Part shown: one piece after another, positions 11,448-21,859 of the stretch
Numbering within the stretch: position 1 is the first letter of the stretch
How the letters are laid out: each line of letters starts with the position of its first letter
Source of the DNA: Bugula neritina
Lineage: Eukaryota > Bryozoa > Gymnolaemata > Cheilostomatida > Bugulidae
NCBI GenBank assembly: GCA_964035545.1
Contig: CAXIUT010000208.1
Location: forward strand, 1-32,631
Length of the DNA: 32,631 nucleotides
Direction of reading: 5' to 3'
The notes under the pieces: generated by a model
Seen by the model: only the letters and a program-made list of their open reading frames with translations
The model's database searches: none
Told to the model about the DNA's origin: nothing
Made by a program: the position numbers and the translations under genes

Positions 11448-12774
11448 ATGTCACTGAAGGATTTTGTAATTCTTTCAAAACTAGGCTAAGGAGCTTACTC
11501 TTCTGTCTATAAAGTACAACGTATCCAGGACTCACAAACGTATGCTCTCAAAAAAGTGAAGATGAACAATCTCTCACAAAAAGAACAATAAAACGCTCTT
11601 AATGAGGTTCGTATCTTAGCCTCTATTAAATGTCAGTATATTGTAGGATACAAACAAGCTTTTATCTAGTCTAATTCCCTTTGGTACTTTTTCCTATAGC
11701 CAGCATAGTAATGGACTACTCCGATGATGGAGACCTTTATCAGAAAATTGTCAAACATCAAAAGGAAGAAAGCATGTTTTCAGAGTAAGAAATTTGGAAA
11801 ACTCTGATCTATGTCGTTCTTGGACTTAAAAAGTTGCATGATCTCAACATTCTTCATCGAGACCTAAAAGTATTTTTAAAGATAAATAGAGTGCAAACGT
11901 TTTCCTAAGTAAGAACGGTCCTGCCAAGTTAGGAGACATGAATGTTTCGAAAATTGCCAAAAATGGACTTCTCTATACCCAAACAGGTACTCCATACTAT
12001 GCAAGTCCATAAGTTTGGAAAGATAAGCCTTATGATTCTAAATCAGATATCTGGTCACTAGGTTGTGTAATTTATGAGATGATAACACTAAAACCTCCTT
12101 TCAGAGCAGAAGATATGGATGGTTTGTACAAAAAGATAGTTAAAGGATCATATTCCAAAATTGGAGATCACTATTCTAAGCAGTTATCTGGAGTAATCAA
12201 GATGATGTTACAAGTTAACCCAGCTAATAGACCAACTGCAGACTCCCTTCTCAATAATATTTCATGGAAAGCTGATGAACTATCTATTAATTTGAAGTAA
12301 GAAATAAAAGTAAAAGATTAACTTCTTAAGACAATTAGAGCGAATAAAAATTTACATTATCTTACTGATAGATTACCAAAACCAGCTTATTAAGGATAAT
12401 AAGATCCTATTCCTCATCAAAAGTATAACAAAAATACAATGCCTAGTAGTAAAAACAAATCAAATGTTTCCACTAATATCAGCTTACGAGGACTTAATCT
12501 ACCAGCTATAGACAGAATCATCCTTAAAAATAACAATAATAAACTACCAGTAATCGGAGGAATCGAAGAAAGAAAATACAATGTTGATCACAGGAGTCTT
12601 GAAGGAATGTTAAGAATTTAAGGTCGAAGTCAAGGTCGAGGTGAGCATGAGTATGAAGATAGGAGAGGAGCTGATAGAGATATTAGAGCAGAACTGAGAA
12701 AAATTTATAATTTAAGATCTTCACCGAAAAAATCTGCGGTTAGAAGAAGAGTAGAACTACCAAGAATCAAATGA
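11448..12774 (+). CDS. NEK-like serine/threonine kinase with altered DFG motif
   Basis: NIMA-related kinases act in mitosis and cilia. Three exons (11448-11683, 11704-11869, 11890-12774) and two 20-nt introns give 428 aa. Kinase landmarks: LGQGAYSSVYKV (12-23), ALK lysine K35, alpha-C glutamate E53 in NALNEVRIL, HRDLKSANV (130-138; D132, N137), GTPYYASP (167-174), DIWSLGC, and PANRP near the end of the domain. LGQGAY and the overall pattern fit NEK/FA2-type kinases. Where DFG or DLG is expected the sequence reads GDMNV, so the metal-binding Asp150 is kept but the Gly is Asn152. The C-terminal 160 residues are basic, RGE-rich and disordered. The MSP-domain gene follows on the same strand after only 34 nt. 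Confidence 0.93.
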
Positions 12775-12808
12775 TTTTTTACAGCATATATGCTATAATA
12801 ATCTAATA

Positions 12809-14992
12809 ATGAATATCATCGAGATCACACCTCCTAAACATTTGAATTTCTGCCTTCCTTGTGACCTTCATCGTGTTCTTACACTAAGCAACCTCACATT
12901 GCAATCAATCTATGTCATGATTTTGAAATCACATGCCTATTAGGTAAGTCTTTCTAAAGATGCATTTCTAATGCAAGCATTTTAGTAAATAAAGATAGAT
13001 ATAAGTGTGAATTGGAGTCAATAAAGTAATAATTTATCAGTCGGTAAACTTCGCATAGTTTATCAAGAAGTCGAGGAAGATAATATCGAATAAGATCAAC
13101 TTAAGTCAATATTGCTATCAGTGAATAGTAAAAGCTACTCTGAAGATCTATCATTATAAGTACATCTCGACAATAAATCTCTTAATTTTTTAAACTATTA
13201 AGCAATTGAAAAATAAGACTCTATAAGCTATGTATCAATATCAAAGCACAACCAAAATAAATATTATTTGATGCAGAGAATAAGTCATTTATCAACTTCT
13301 ATAGAATATCAAAATAAAATAAACTCGAATTAATAGTTAAGTCATTAAATCTTATCATATCTACAAAGTTTAGCTGGAGTTGTTTCTATTTAACATTGCA
13401 AACAAAATGGATCTTTTATCATTTAATTTTCTAAAGAAAAAGAAGATACTTGTGATTTAGTATAATTTGATAGAGGAAACTCGAAAATTATATTTGTAGT
13501 TAAACGATTAATATCTTATGGCAATCCTCAGCCAATTTAAACTCTTGTTTGTTTTAATTAAAATAAATAAATTAATAATAGTCAACAAAAAATGACTATA
13601 ATTCAAAAATAAGTATAAAAACAAGGCAATAAAAAGTAAAATTCTATCCAAAACTTGTATAAAATTTAAGAAAAAACAGAATCTTCGGATGCCTAAAAAA
13701 GAGATCAATTTAAAAAAGATTTAGTTAAACAAACTTTCATTGGAAGAAGATAAATAGAAAAAGTAAAGTTAAAAAGAAAGAATAAATCTGAATAAAAAAT
13801 AATTGAAAATAGTTCTGATTAAGAAGATTAAGCTGAAATGTTTAAATAACAAATAAAGTAATTAAAACAACTTTAAATTAAAAGTATTAAAAAAATATAA
13901 ACTTAAAAAAATGAAAATATACCTAGGTAAGATAAATAGGTTCATGAAAAAATAAAAACTCAAGATACTTACATATAATTAAATGAAAAAGTGTTGAATA
14001 TTTATTTATAGAAGAAATAATTAACAACTTAAGTTTATGTATTAGTAAGAGATTGTGTAAGAATATTTGTTCTTTAAGATCCTATGGCAAAGAAAGTAAT
14101 AAAGTTTGATCCTATTTATGAATAAAATATTAACATGCCCACTCCACTTGAAAAATATAAAGATTAACTCATTTTTGGTAATTAAACTTCTCTTTTCTGG
14201 CTTAATTTATAAACAAGCTAAAGTTAATGGAAATATGTACAAAGAAAGTATATTTATTCTTTAGCTGTAATTTAATAATTAAGTTTAATAGTTGTAGGAG
14301 GCAAAAACTTTTCAAAATTAGCATATTTCGGAAAATAAACTACAAGAAGTAATCTAAAACTTTATAGTTGTAGTTCTTCTGATAAACATGATCATTTATT
14401 TACCTATGATATTCTTGGCAACAACGTAGGTAGTGTAACAAATATGGCATATGTGACAGCGCCTCCTCATGGGACTAAAATATTGATGGTTCAGACAGTT
14501 AATTCTGCTTCTCAGAGTACTTTTCACTTTCTAAGAGTAAAAGCTTTCAATAAAATTTAAGTCTATGGACATATTGAACTTGATGATCTTGGAATTTTAA
14601 ATCTTTTAAAATTCAAATATAACAAATAAAGTGGGAGAATTATTTGTATGGAAACACTAGGATAAACACAAATGGATACTTACAAAAAACTAAAATTAAA
14701 GTGCCAATATGAAAAAGTCTAAGTGTCTACGGAAGGACTAAAATTTCCACTAAAACAGTTTATATCTTTCCAGATAGGTGGAAGTAAAGAAGGAAAAACT
14801 CAAGAATGGATGTCTTTAGTCGATTAAAATGGAGGTTTAGTTTATATTTATCATTTTTAAACTGGATAACTAGAGTAAAAAATGATAGGAAAAGGATAGA
14901 TAAAACAAGTTTTTTCTGTTTATAATGGAAAATTTACAATAATAGGTTTAGAGACAGCTATTAGAATATGTTAGTAAATCAAAAATAAATGA
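12809..14992 (+). CDS. MSP (major sperm protein)-domain protein with repetitive C-terminal half, 727 aa
   Basis: A single exon of 727 codons plus TGA. The N-terminal 110 residues read as an MSP/VAP-like beta sandwich: ITPPKHLNFCLPCDLHRVLT, then LTLQSIYVMILKSHAYQVSL and ISVNWSQQSNNL preceding a strand LRIVYQEV. The middle (about 270-400) is low-complexity K/Q/N coiled coil. The C-terminal 320 residues alternate short hydrophobic strands with turns (SLIVVGGKNFSKLAYFG, GTKILMVQTVN, GRIICMETLGQ, DQNGGLVYIYHFQTGQ), the look of a beta-propeller with divergent WD-like blades. MSP domains mediate protein contacts, for example at membrane contact sites or in cytoskeletal filaments; the role here is unknown. 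No signal peptide. It converges on the next gene with 25 nt between stops. Confidence 0.8.
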
Positions 14993-15017
14993 TTTGACGA
15001 TATTTACTTATTATTAA

Positions 15018-16708
15018 TCATTCGAAAATCAGTGGCCTAGTCAGCATATCATACATTTTATGTGGAAAACGAGTAAAAAACGTTTTATGCATTTTTTACA
15101 AAGCTATTTCTATGACCCAAGTATCTTTTAAAACTTCAACCTATTATTCTTCTTCAAAAACAGAATTATAAAACTTTTTTATATTTCCTAAAAACATATT
15201 TTTACTTGCTACTGCTTCTTCGTCTTCTTTAAATCTCATTGATCCTTTTACAACAAAGTAAATAGCAGCATTAATATTTACTTAAGACGAACCAGCTTCA
15301 AAAGTTTTCAAATGAGATATTTTACTTAAAACATCCCATTAAGATTAACTTTAAATTTGTTCCTCTTCAGTAATTTATTTCAAAGTTTTATCTAATTTTC
15401 CTACTTTCTTTTTTAAATTAGAAATAAAACTATTCTCTTTAACTCTACCCAATATACTTTCTGTTAGTTCTGACTTAATAGTATCAATTTGTTATCTTCC
15501 ATGAAAAAAGTAAATATTACTTTCTGGTTCAAACATAATTAATGCTTGTTTTTATCCAATTATTACTTGTTCTCCTTTCAAACAACTATCAGCTCCATGT
15601 AATATTCCTTTACTATCTTTTATATACCCTTTTCTCACATAAACAACTCTTTGACTTGAATTAAATTTTTATTAATGCTGCAAAACTTTAGTAGATAAAC
15701 GTCCATTGATATCTTTTTCTTTAAATTAGAAAGTTTAATTTCCTCTTCTTTGAGATAGTTGATTTTTAATATGGAGATGAGCATGAATAGTAAGTAATTA
15801 ACTATTGGTATTAAGTGTTACAAAATATTTATTATTATATTTTCTATCTACCCTATTGAAAATAATCTTCTTGCGATATACTTCTGGACTTTGCTAAAGT
15901 TGAGATTTAATATCTGTTTATATTTCATAAAGAATCAGATATTATAAATCCTTCATTGTTGTTAGTTAACTAGGAAAGTAATCAAGATTACTTGAGTGAA
16001 TTCTAATTCTCTTAAGTCCAAAAATAATATCCCAATATTAAATTTAATTCACCTGATTCTTCTTAAAACTAAATTCCAAACTACCTAATTTATGCTTTTC
16101 TAAATATAAATATTTTTACTTATTTAATCACATAGAATTTTTCCTTTTAATATCTTTTGAATCATTTCTTTCCTCCAAAAAAAATATAATTTCAACTTCT
16201 TCTTACACTCAAGATATATTTTCTCCTCAGTCAATATTCTAACAGTTGGAAGTTTCATCAAACACTCAAACCAATTTAAATTTAAAGAATTTGTCAAAAT
16301 AACAAATTTTAAAGCTGACATTGGTAAACCATAATAATCAAACAACTGTTATATATTTTAGGCAGGATCTAAGATTGCTATTTAATTGTCATAGATAAGC
16401 AATATATTTCTTCCCTTTTCAGCTATAATCATATTTAAACAATCTGGTTATCCATTAAATCCCAATCCTTCAGGCTAAATTCTCAAAGGTTTGGTTATTT
16501 TTTATTAACTCAATAATTTAATCAAATTTTCTTCATTTATATTACTTTATTTATGAAAACTCCATTTGATTTAATGAATATTGAGTTGCATTTATTCATG
16601 GATAAGATGTTAGATTCTTTTCTTAGTAATTTGATCAGCAACAATAATGCTACGACAAGAAAGATAATTTAGAGCCTACTTCGATACAAATATACTTGAA
16701 ATTGCCAT
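15018..16708 (-). CDS. Degenerate metallo-beta-lactamase-like protein with cNMP-binding-like C-terminus, 556 aa
   Basis: Exons 16708-16120 and 16099-15018 flank a 20-nt intron (16100-16119, GTAAAAATATTTATATTTAG). The N-terminal part has NILLIYDNQIAILDPAQN followed by LFDYYGLPMSALKFVILTNS, matching the strand order of a metallo-beta-lactamase (ID.P...L...G......iilTH.H.DH), but the zinc-binding HxHxDH is replaced by NSLNLNW. The C-terminal 170 residues show two segments like cyclic-nucleotide-binding jelly rolls (CLKGEQVIIGQKQALIMFEP; INAAIYFVVKGSMRFKEDEE). Dictyostelium PdeD/PdeE-type phosphodiesterases combine these domains, so a catalytically dead relative is my inference. An unspliced 20-nt GT-AG segment near the start (16676-16695) leaves the exact N-terminus slightly uncertain. 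Confidence 0.75.
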
Positions 16709-16928
16709 AAAAATAATGAAAGATTGATGATATAAGGATGACTCGGAAATATTATATGGTCAACTTTTATTTTCTTTAGAGCTGCTTTGTCAAGGTAAAG
16801 AGAGTTAGTCAATCCGAAAAGATATTTTTGTTTGTTAAATTTAAAGTATATACTAGATAGGGAGATATATACTAATGATGATGAATCGCTATTATCTACA
16901 TTAACTTAATATTGAAATTATATAGAAA
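16709..16928. promoter_or_regulatory. Divergent upstream interval, 220 bp, the largest gap
   Basis: The longest unannotated stretch on the chromosome, between two divergent starts. It is AT-rich with a few TGATGA runs. I see no ORF, tRNA or convincing snoRNA or snRNA, and take it as a double promoter. Confidence 0.45.
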
Positions 16929-17933
16929 ATGCTAAAATTCTTCTTTGAAGATTAAACAAATAAAGCCATCCAGAAGCTCACTAGCGTTGGACTCGGCAAC
17001 AAAGGAAAAGAAGTAACTTTATTCCAAAATCTAACAATACTAGTAGTCAACTATGTTTCAAAATCAATTCATCTATATCATTGTCTCAAAGCAATGAAGA
17101 AAATTAAACATACACCTGAATTACTACTAAAATATTGTGTCCTTATACATATTATTATCCAACAAAATAAATCAATTCCCAATGATAAGCTGCTATAATT
17201 TTTAAATAATTTACTAGAATCATGTTCTTCTCTTATAGAAATTTATTCTAAAAAATAGGCTAAATAGATAATCAACAAATCTGTTTCTAAATCCCTTTCA
17301 ACTCGTTCAGATGATTGTCTTATTTGTAAATAAGTTTTCATTCTTACAGGAATTATTCGACCATACATTTCTTATCTTCTAAAAGTAGTTTCTATTTTTT
17401 AGTTATATAAAAGAATTGAAAAGCATCAAATTCATCTTAAAAGACAATAAAGTTGGATGATAATCAATCTCTTCATTATGATTACTTCTATTACTGGTAA
17501 CTTCACCATGATTGGAAGATATTTCAAAAAAACTTATGGGCATCTAGTAGTTCTATTGACAAAAACTTTAGTCAGAGATATTAAACCAATGATGTAGTAA
17601 TTAAGTCAATATACCAAGTATAAGAACTCTTAACTGAAAAATATGCTAAATAGTCAAAAAGAAGACTTACAAGAACTATAATAGTTCATGAAACTTTTAT
17701 AAGAAATAGCAAAGCTAAATGAAAAACTATTGCCAGTTTTTCTGGGAAAATACTTTATAGATAGTCTTTATGACATATCCTAACCTCATTGGATTGATAC
17801 CAGTTCATCAAGATTTGATATTTTATTTAAGAAACAAAATAGATCAGAAGATAAGAAAAGAAAAAATTCGGCAGCTGATAGTGAAGATATTAAAAAGAAA
17901 AAAGTATTATAAAAATAGGAGTTAATTATTTGA
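16929..17933 (+). CDS. Hypothetical helical protein, 334 aa
   Basis: One exon of 334 codons plus TGA. The first 230 residues are alpha-helical with long amphipathic or hydrophobic helices (LTILVVNYVSKSIHLYHCLK, LLKYCVLIHIIIQQ, FILTGIIRPYISYLLKVVSI, WMIINLFIMITSITGNF). They are too interrupted by polar residues to be clear membrane spans. The C-terminus is basic with a KKRKN...KKKK nuclear-localisation-like tail. The pattern (helical N-terminal bundle, basic nuclear tail) recalls NEPRO/RMP1-type nucleolar proteins, but this is a weak resemblance. The MORN gene follows on the same strand after 45 nt. Confidence 0.75.
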
Positions 17934-17978
17934 TCTGAATAGGTTTATTTTAATAATAATATCAAGTGATAGCAATTA

Positions 17979-20116
17979 ATGAATTAAGGTTGTCACTAGT
18001 CTAATGTTGGTGACTCTATGTCCTAAAACATATCATATTCCCGTCTTGCATTAGAAATTTAAAAATAAGAAATAAACGATGATGATTTCCAATAGATAAA
18101 TCCTAAAACGTCAATAAACAAATGCAAAAGTCAACAATCAGAAAAAAGATAAGCTAAAAATAATTAATCATAATCAAATAAAAACAAAAACAAGATCAAA
18201 CAACAGATCTGCTACTCACAAGTTCAACATAGAAATGCTAGAATATAACCAAATTCAAAAAAATAATAAAATTCAGGACGACAATCAGTCACAGCTTCAG
18301 ACAAATATAATCATTCTTTGCTAGGAGCAAGTAAAAATCTTATTAAAACTAAATTAAAGTCAATCCAGTAAAATTAAATGGAATATGGAAGATCAGAAGA
18401 CTAGTGCACTGAACAACATAAAAGTATTTTATCTAATAAAATTGAAAAGAAAGGAAACATGAATAGTATAGATTATCCTCGAAAACCACCCTCAATATAC
18501 TCAGAACAAAATAGTCAGCCTATCTTAATAACTATGAAACGTAGTAGTCAAACATCTATTCTTAGTCATGATGTGTTTATAAGACCAATTAATGATAGTA
18601 TGGAAATATAACCATAAAGAAAAGAATAAGAAGAAGTCAGAAACACCTTAAAATATATTCCTGATGTTGATTAAAATACCTAAAATTTGAAACATTCATA
18701 ATAAGGAAGAGGAATTCTTTCAAGTATAGTTACCTTAAGTAATAAACATAAACAACTTTTAGAGAAAAATTTAATTACCTCAAGAGATTAAAAAAATAAA
18801 GAAAAATCAATTAATGTTAATGTAGAAATTAAAAAAGACAAAGATAAATAGAAATAAAAGATATAGAGTTCAGAAGCTAGTTCTTAAAGAAAGATTTTAT
18901 AAAAAGTAGCAAGTCTATAACAATTAATTTTTTAACTTGCGAAAATTAAAAAATCAAAAAGTAGATCCAAAAAAATGATACTAGAATCAAAAAGTGTTGA
19001 AAAAATAAATAATAATAAAATTTTAACCTAATAATACTCTTTAATAAATTGTTCTTCAATGGCATTAAACTAATTTTCAATACCTCATCTTATAAAAATA
19101 TTTAAGCATAGAATATGGAACTAAATATTTTAAAATAATCACAATAATCAAGAAAAAATATTAAAAATTCTCAAAAAAATATTATTACTATTCGACTGGA
19201 ACAAATAACTGATAATTATCAAAATATAAAAGGGATAAATAGTTGCAAAATTAGCATCTACCTCTCTCGCCACTATCTTATCTTAAAATTACTTTTATTT
19301 AGGTAAATATAGACAATCAAAAAATGGTATTGATAAATTATCAGGTTTTTAAATCTAAATTTAGAAATAAATTTATTCAGGATAATTCTATAATAACAAA
19401 AGAGACAGAAAAGGAGCTATATTTTTAAAAGATCTTTCTTCTTATTCTGGTGAATGGATAAATGGATCATGGGAAGGAAAAGGAACTTTCACATCTCAGG
19501 AAGGAAATATTTATTAAGGATAATTTAGAAAAGGATTAAAATCAGGATATGGAATATAGACATTCAAAAAAGGAGATGTTTATGAAGGTACTTATCTTAA
19601 GAATTTATACAATGGTAAAGGTAAAAATAAAATTATTTAGGTATCTACAAATGGTCGAATGGAGCTTTCTACATAGGATAATTTAAAGCAGGAAATATGC
19701 ATGGAAAAGGGCACTGGACTTCGAAAAATAAAGATTAATATAAAGGATAGTTTGTTGATGGACTAAAATAAGGAAAAGGAATATATCAATGGAATAATGG
19801 TAAAGTTTATGAAGGACTTTTTTCAAAAGGACATCCAACAAATCTCCCTCCAAATAATAATAAATCTAAAAAATAAACAAATCCAGTGCTAGAAAAAGAA
19901 AAAGCAAAATAAAAAGTAAAAGTAAAAGAGAAAAAGAAATAATTGTTTATATAACATAGAAAAGAGAAGAGAAAGATAAGAATTGAGTCTGAAATTAAAA
20001 ATATAGGAAAATAATGTAAACGAAGTTTTTCAGCTGACAATGCAATAAGACCTAGGATAAGCACTATCAAGTCATAAAAATATGGTGAGAAATTTAGAGT
20101 GATTTTTAATAACTGA
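17979..20116 (+). CDS. MORN-repeat protein, 705 aa
   Basis: Exons 17979-19620 and 19641-20116 are joined across a 20-nt intron (GTAAAAATAAAATTATTTAG) lying inside a MORN repeat, and splicing restores the repeat frame. The first 440 residues are polar, Ser/Asn/Lys/Gln-rich and probably disordered. From about residue 465 to 610 there are roughly six MORN units: YSGQFYNNKRDRKGAIF, YSGEWINGSWEGKGTF, YQGQFRKGLKSGYGIQTF, YEGTYLKNLYNGKGIYKW, YIGQFKAGNMHGKGHW, YKGQFVDGLKQGKGIYQW. The C-terminus is strongly basic. MORN proteins in ciliates and apicomplexans commonly scaffold cortical or ciliary structures and bind lipids, so a cortex role is plausible but inferred. Its stop is 24 nt from the convergent gene's stop. 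Confidence 0.92.
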
Positions 20117-20140
20117 TACTACTAATGTTTTAATATTAAA

Positions 20141-20731
20141 TCAACGAGAAAAGAGCGAAGGCATCTGTGGAAGCTGTGGAATATGCTGAGTATATATTCC
20201 TGAGAATAATTGATTTTCCATCATTTATTTAATTAAAGAAAGTTGATCTCTTGTGTATTACACATCCCATCTCTATCCTTTTATGGTGACTTTCTTCTGC
20301 ATTTCATCAAGTGCTCTCCCCTTTCCACATTTACTTTTCTTCTTTTTTTTACCATCTTCTTTTTTTTTCTTTTACTATTTCTGATCTACAGGTTGAGTTA
20401 GTACTTTCTTTCCGGATATTTGTTATTATTTATCAACTTTATCATTAGTATCTACTTGCAAGAATGTAATTTTTATTTAGATATTGACTAATAGTTCATT
20501 TAGAGCCTTATTTATTGACTTATGCTTGTTTAGATACTCTTTAATAAGGCTAAACTTTTGATTTTTATTTGAAAGAGGAATAATATTATGTCCTTTAGAA
20601 GGTTCTAATATTGTTAAAAAAGAACTAGCAATCTCTGAAGAAGAATATCCTTATTATTCCATAAGAGATTGATATCTCGAGATAGAATTTACAACCTTTT
20701 TTAGAAGCTCTGAATTGTCTCCAGAATTCAT
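20141..20731 (-). CDS. Hypothetical protein with Lys-rich centre, 196 aa
   Basis: One exon, 196 codons plus TGA. The N-terminal 95 residues are helical (SELLKKVVNSISRYQSLMEQ, SLIKEYLNKHKSINKALNEL). A KKKKEDGKKKKKSKCGKG block then acts like a nuclear or nucleolar localisation signal, and a compact C-terminal segment (KGQRWDVQYTRDQLSLIKQM) ends in a Pro/Gln-rich tail. Family not recognised. It converges on the MORN gene and diverges from the gene at 20938. Confidence 0.75.
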
Positions 20732-20937
20732 GATCGTTATAATTTAAATAAAAAGATATCCAGTTTTATAAAAAATAAAAAATAAAAATATCTTTTTTAG
20801 AATCGCATATCATACTTACTGTGACTTCAAAAACAAGTTATATTAGTTTTAGTTTATAATTTGTTTTCTAATTGAAAATATGAATAAATAGAGGCAATTA
20901 TTAACATCTCAAATTAGTTAAATTGCATAATTAATTC
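20732..20937. promoter_or_regulatory. Divergent upstream interval, 206 bp
   Basis: AT-rich stretch between divergent starts at 20731 (minus) and 20938 (plus). An ATG at 20880 opens only a short frame that ends in TGA, so it is not called as a gene. Confidence 0.45.
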
Positions 20938-21813
20938 ATGAAGTAGAATAGCCCAAAAGATCAAGCTTAAAAACAAAAAATCAAAGATGCAGGTTAAGAA
21001 ATCGTTCAAGCAGCAAAAAAAAGAATCTATACCTCTCACAGACGTGATAAATATTACTCTAGAAATGGAAGAGATATTAGTTTATATGAGTTAGCTAAAG
21101 ATGCAGAAACTATTGAAAGAAATTTAATGAAAGCAGCATTTTTGTATGCAGATGCAGCTAAAAGAGGGGAAAAACTGGACTCATGTATCAAAGATTTTGC
21201 CAGCATTTCGCATCAAATGGGACATACAGAAATAGGAGTTGATTTTCTTGTGAAGGTAAGAGTTTATTATGATGGAGACCTGAAGAAGTTTGATAGACTC
21301 TTAACAACTCTTGAGAAGCAAATTGAACCTTCAGGAAAGCATCACTGCAAAAGCATTCTAATTGAACTGCCATATCGTCAAAATATATCAAATAAACTTA
21401 TCACAGATATGTTTGCAAATGCAACTAGAATAAGAGATACAAAACTTTTCAACAATTTAAATATATCAAGTGAATTTATGGATTATGGAAAATGGCTGGT
21501 GGTTGAATTTTAGTCTTTTTCTGCAGCTAAAAAAACTTTATAAAAGTTTAATCAAGAAGAATGGTTTGGATTAAATAAATACTGGCTCAAAGGTATGTTT
21601 ATTGAATGCTAAGCTACTGATGGAAGATAAGATTTTGAAAAAGAACTCTTAGTTTCTGAGTAAATGATCAGAAAAAAAATTAAAGAAGAAAATTAACAAG
21701 GTTTATGGTAAATTAGAAATGAAAATGAAGTTGATCTGATGAATTGGTATGCAATTAGAATAATTGAAGAAAATATGATGGGAAAAGACTTCAAAAAAGA
21801 TCATAAATATTGA
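20938..21813 (+). CDS. Hypothetical protein with TPR-like and RRM-like segments, 291 aa
   Basis: One exon of 291 codons plus TGA; the first ATG in this frame is at 20938. After a basic start (QAAKKRIYTSHRRDKYY) there is a helical segment with TPR-like spacing: LYELAKDAETIERNLMKAAF followed by DAAKRGEKLDSCIKDFASIS and a helix ending KKFDRLLTTLEKQI. The middle (KSILIELPYRQ ... GKWLVVEFQSFSAAKKTLQK) has the strand-helix-strand pattern of an RRM with the RNP1-like strand weakly conserved. I do not recognise the family. The TGS1 gene starts 46 nt downstream on the same strand, so a role near RNA is plausible but unproven. Confidence 0.78.
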
Positions 21814-21859
21814 TTTGAATCCCTACTCTCTTATTTAATTTATTATTATATAAAAAATA

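Noticed and set aside
16721-16760. Resemblance of AAGGATGACTCGG to the U6 snRNA AAGGAUGACACGC segment
   Set aside because: No ACAGAGA box or other U6 elements are nearby; a chance match in a promoter region.
16870-16890. TGATGATGA runs as a box C of a C/D snoRNA
   Set aside because: No suitable box D (CTGA) and terminal stem downstream within the gap.
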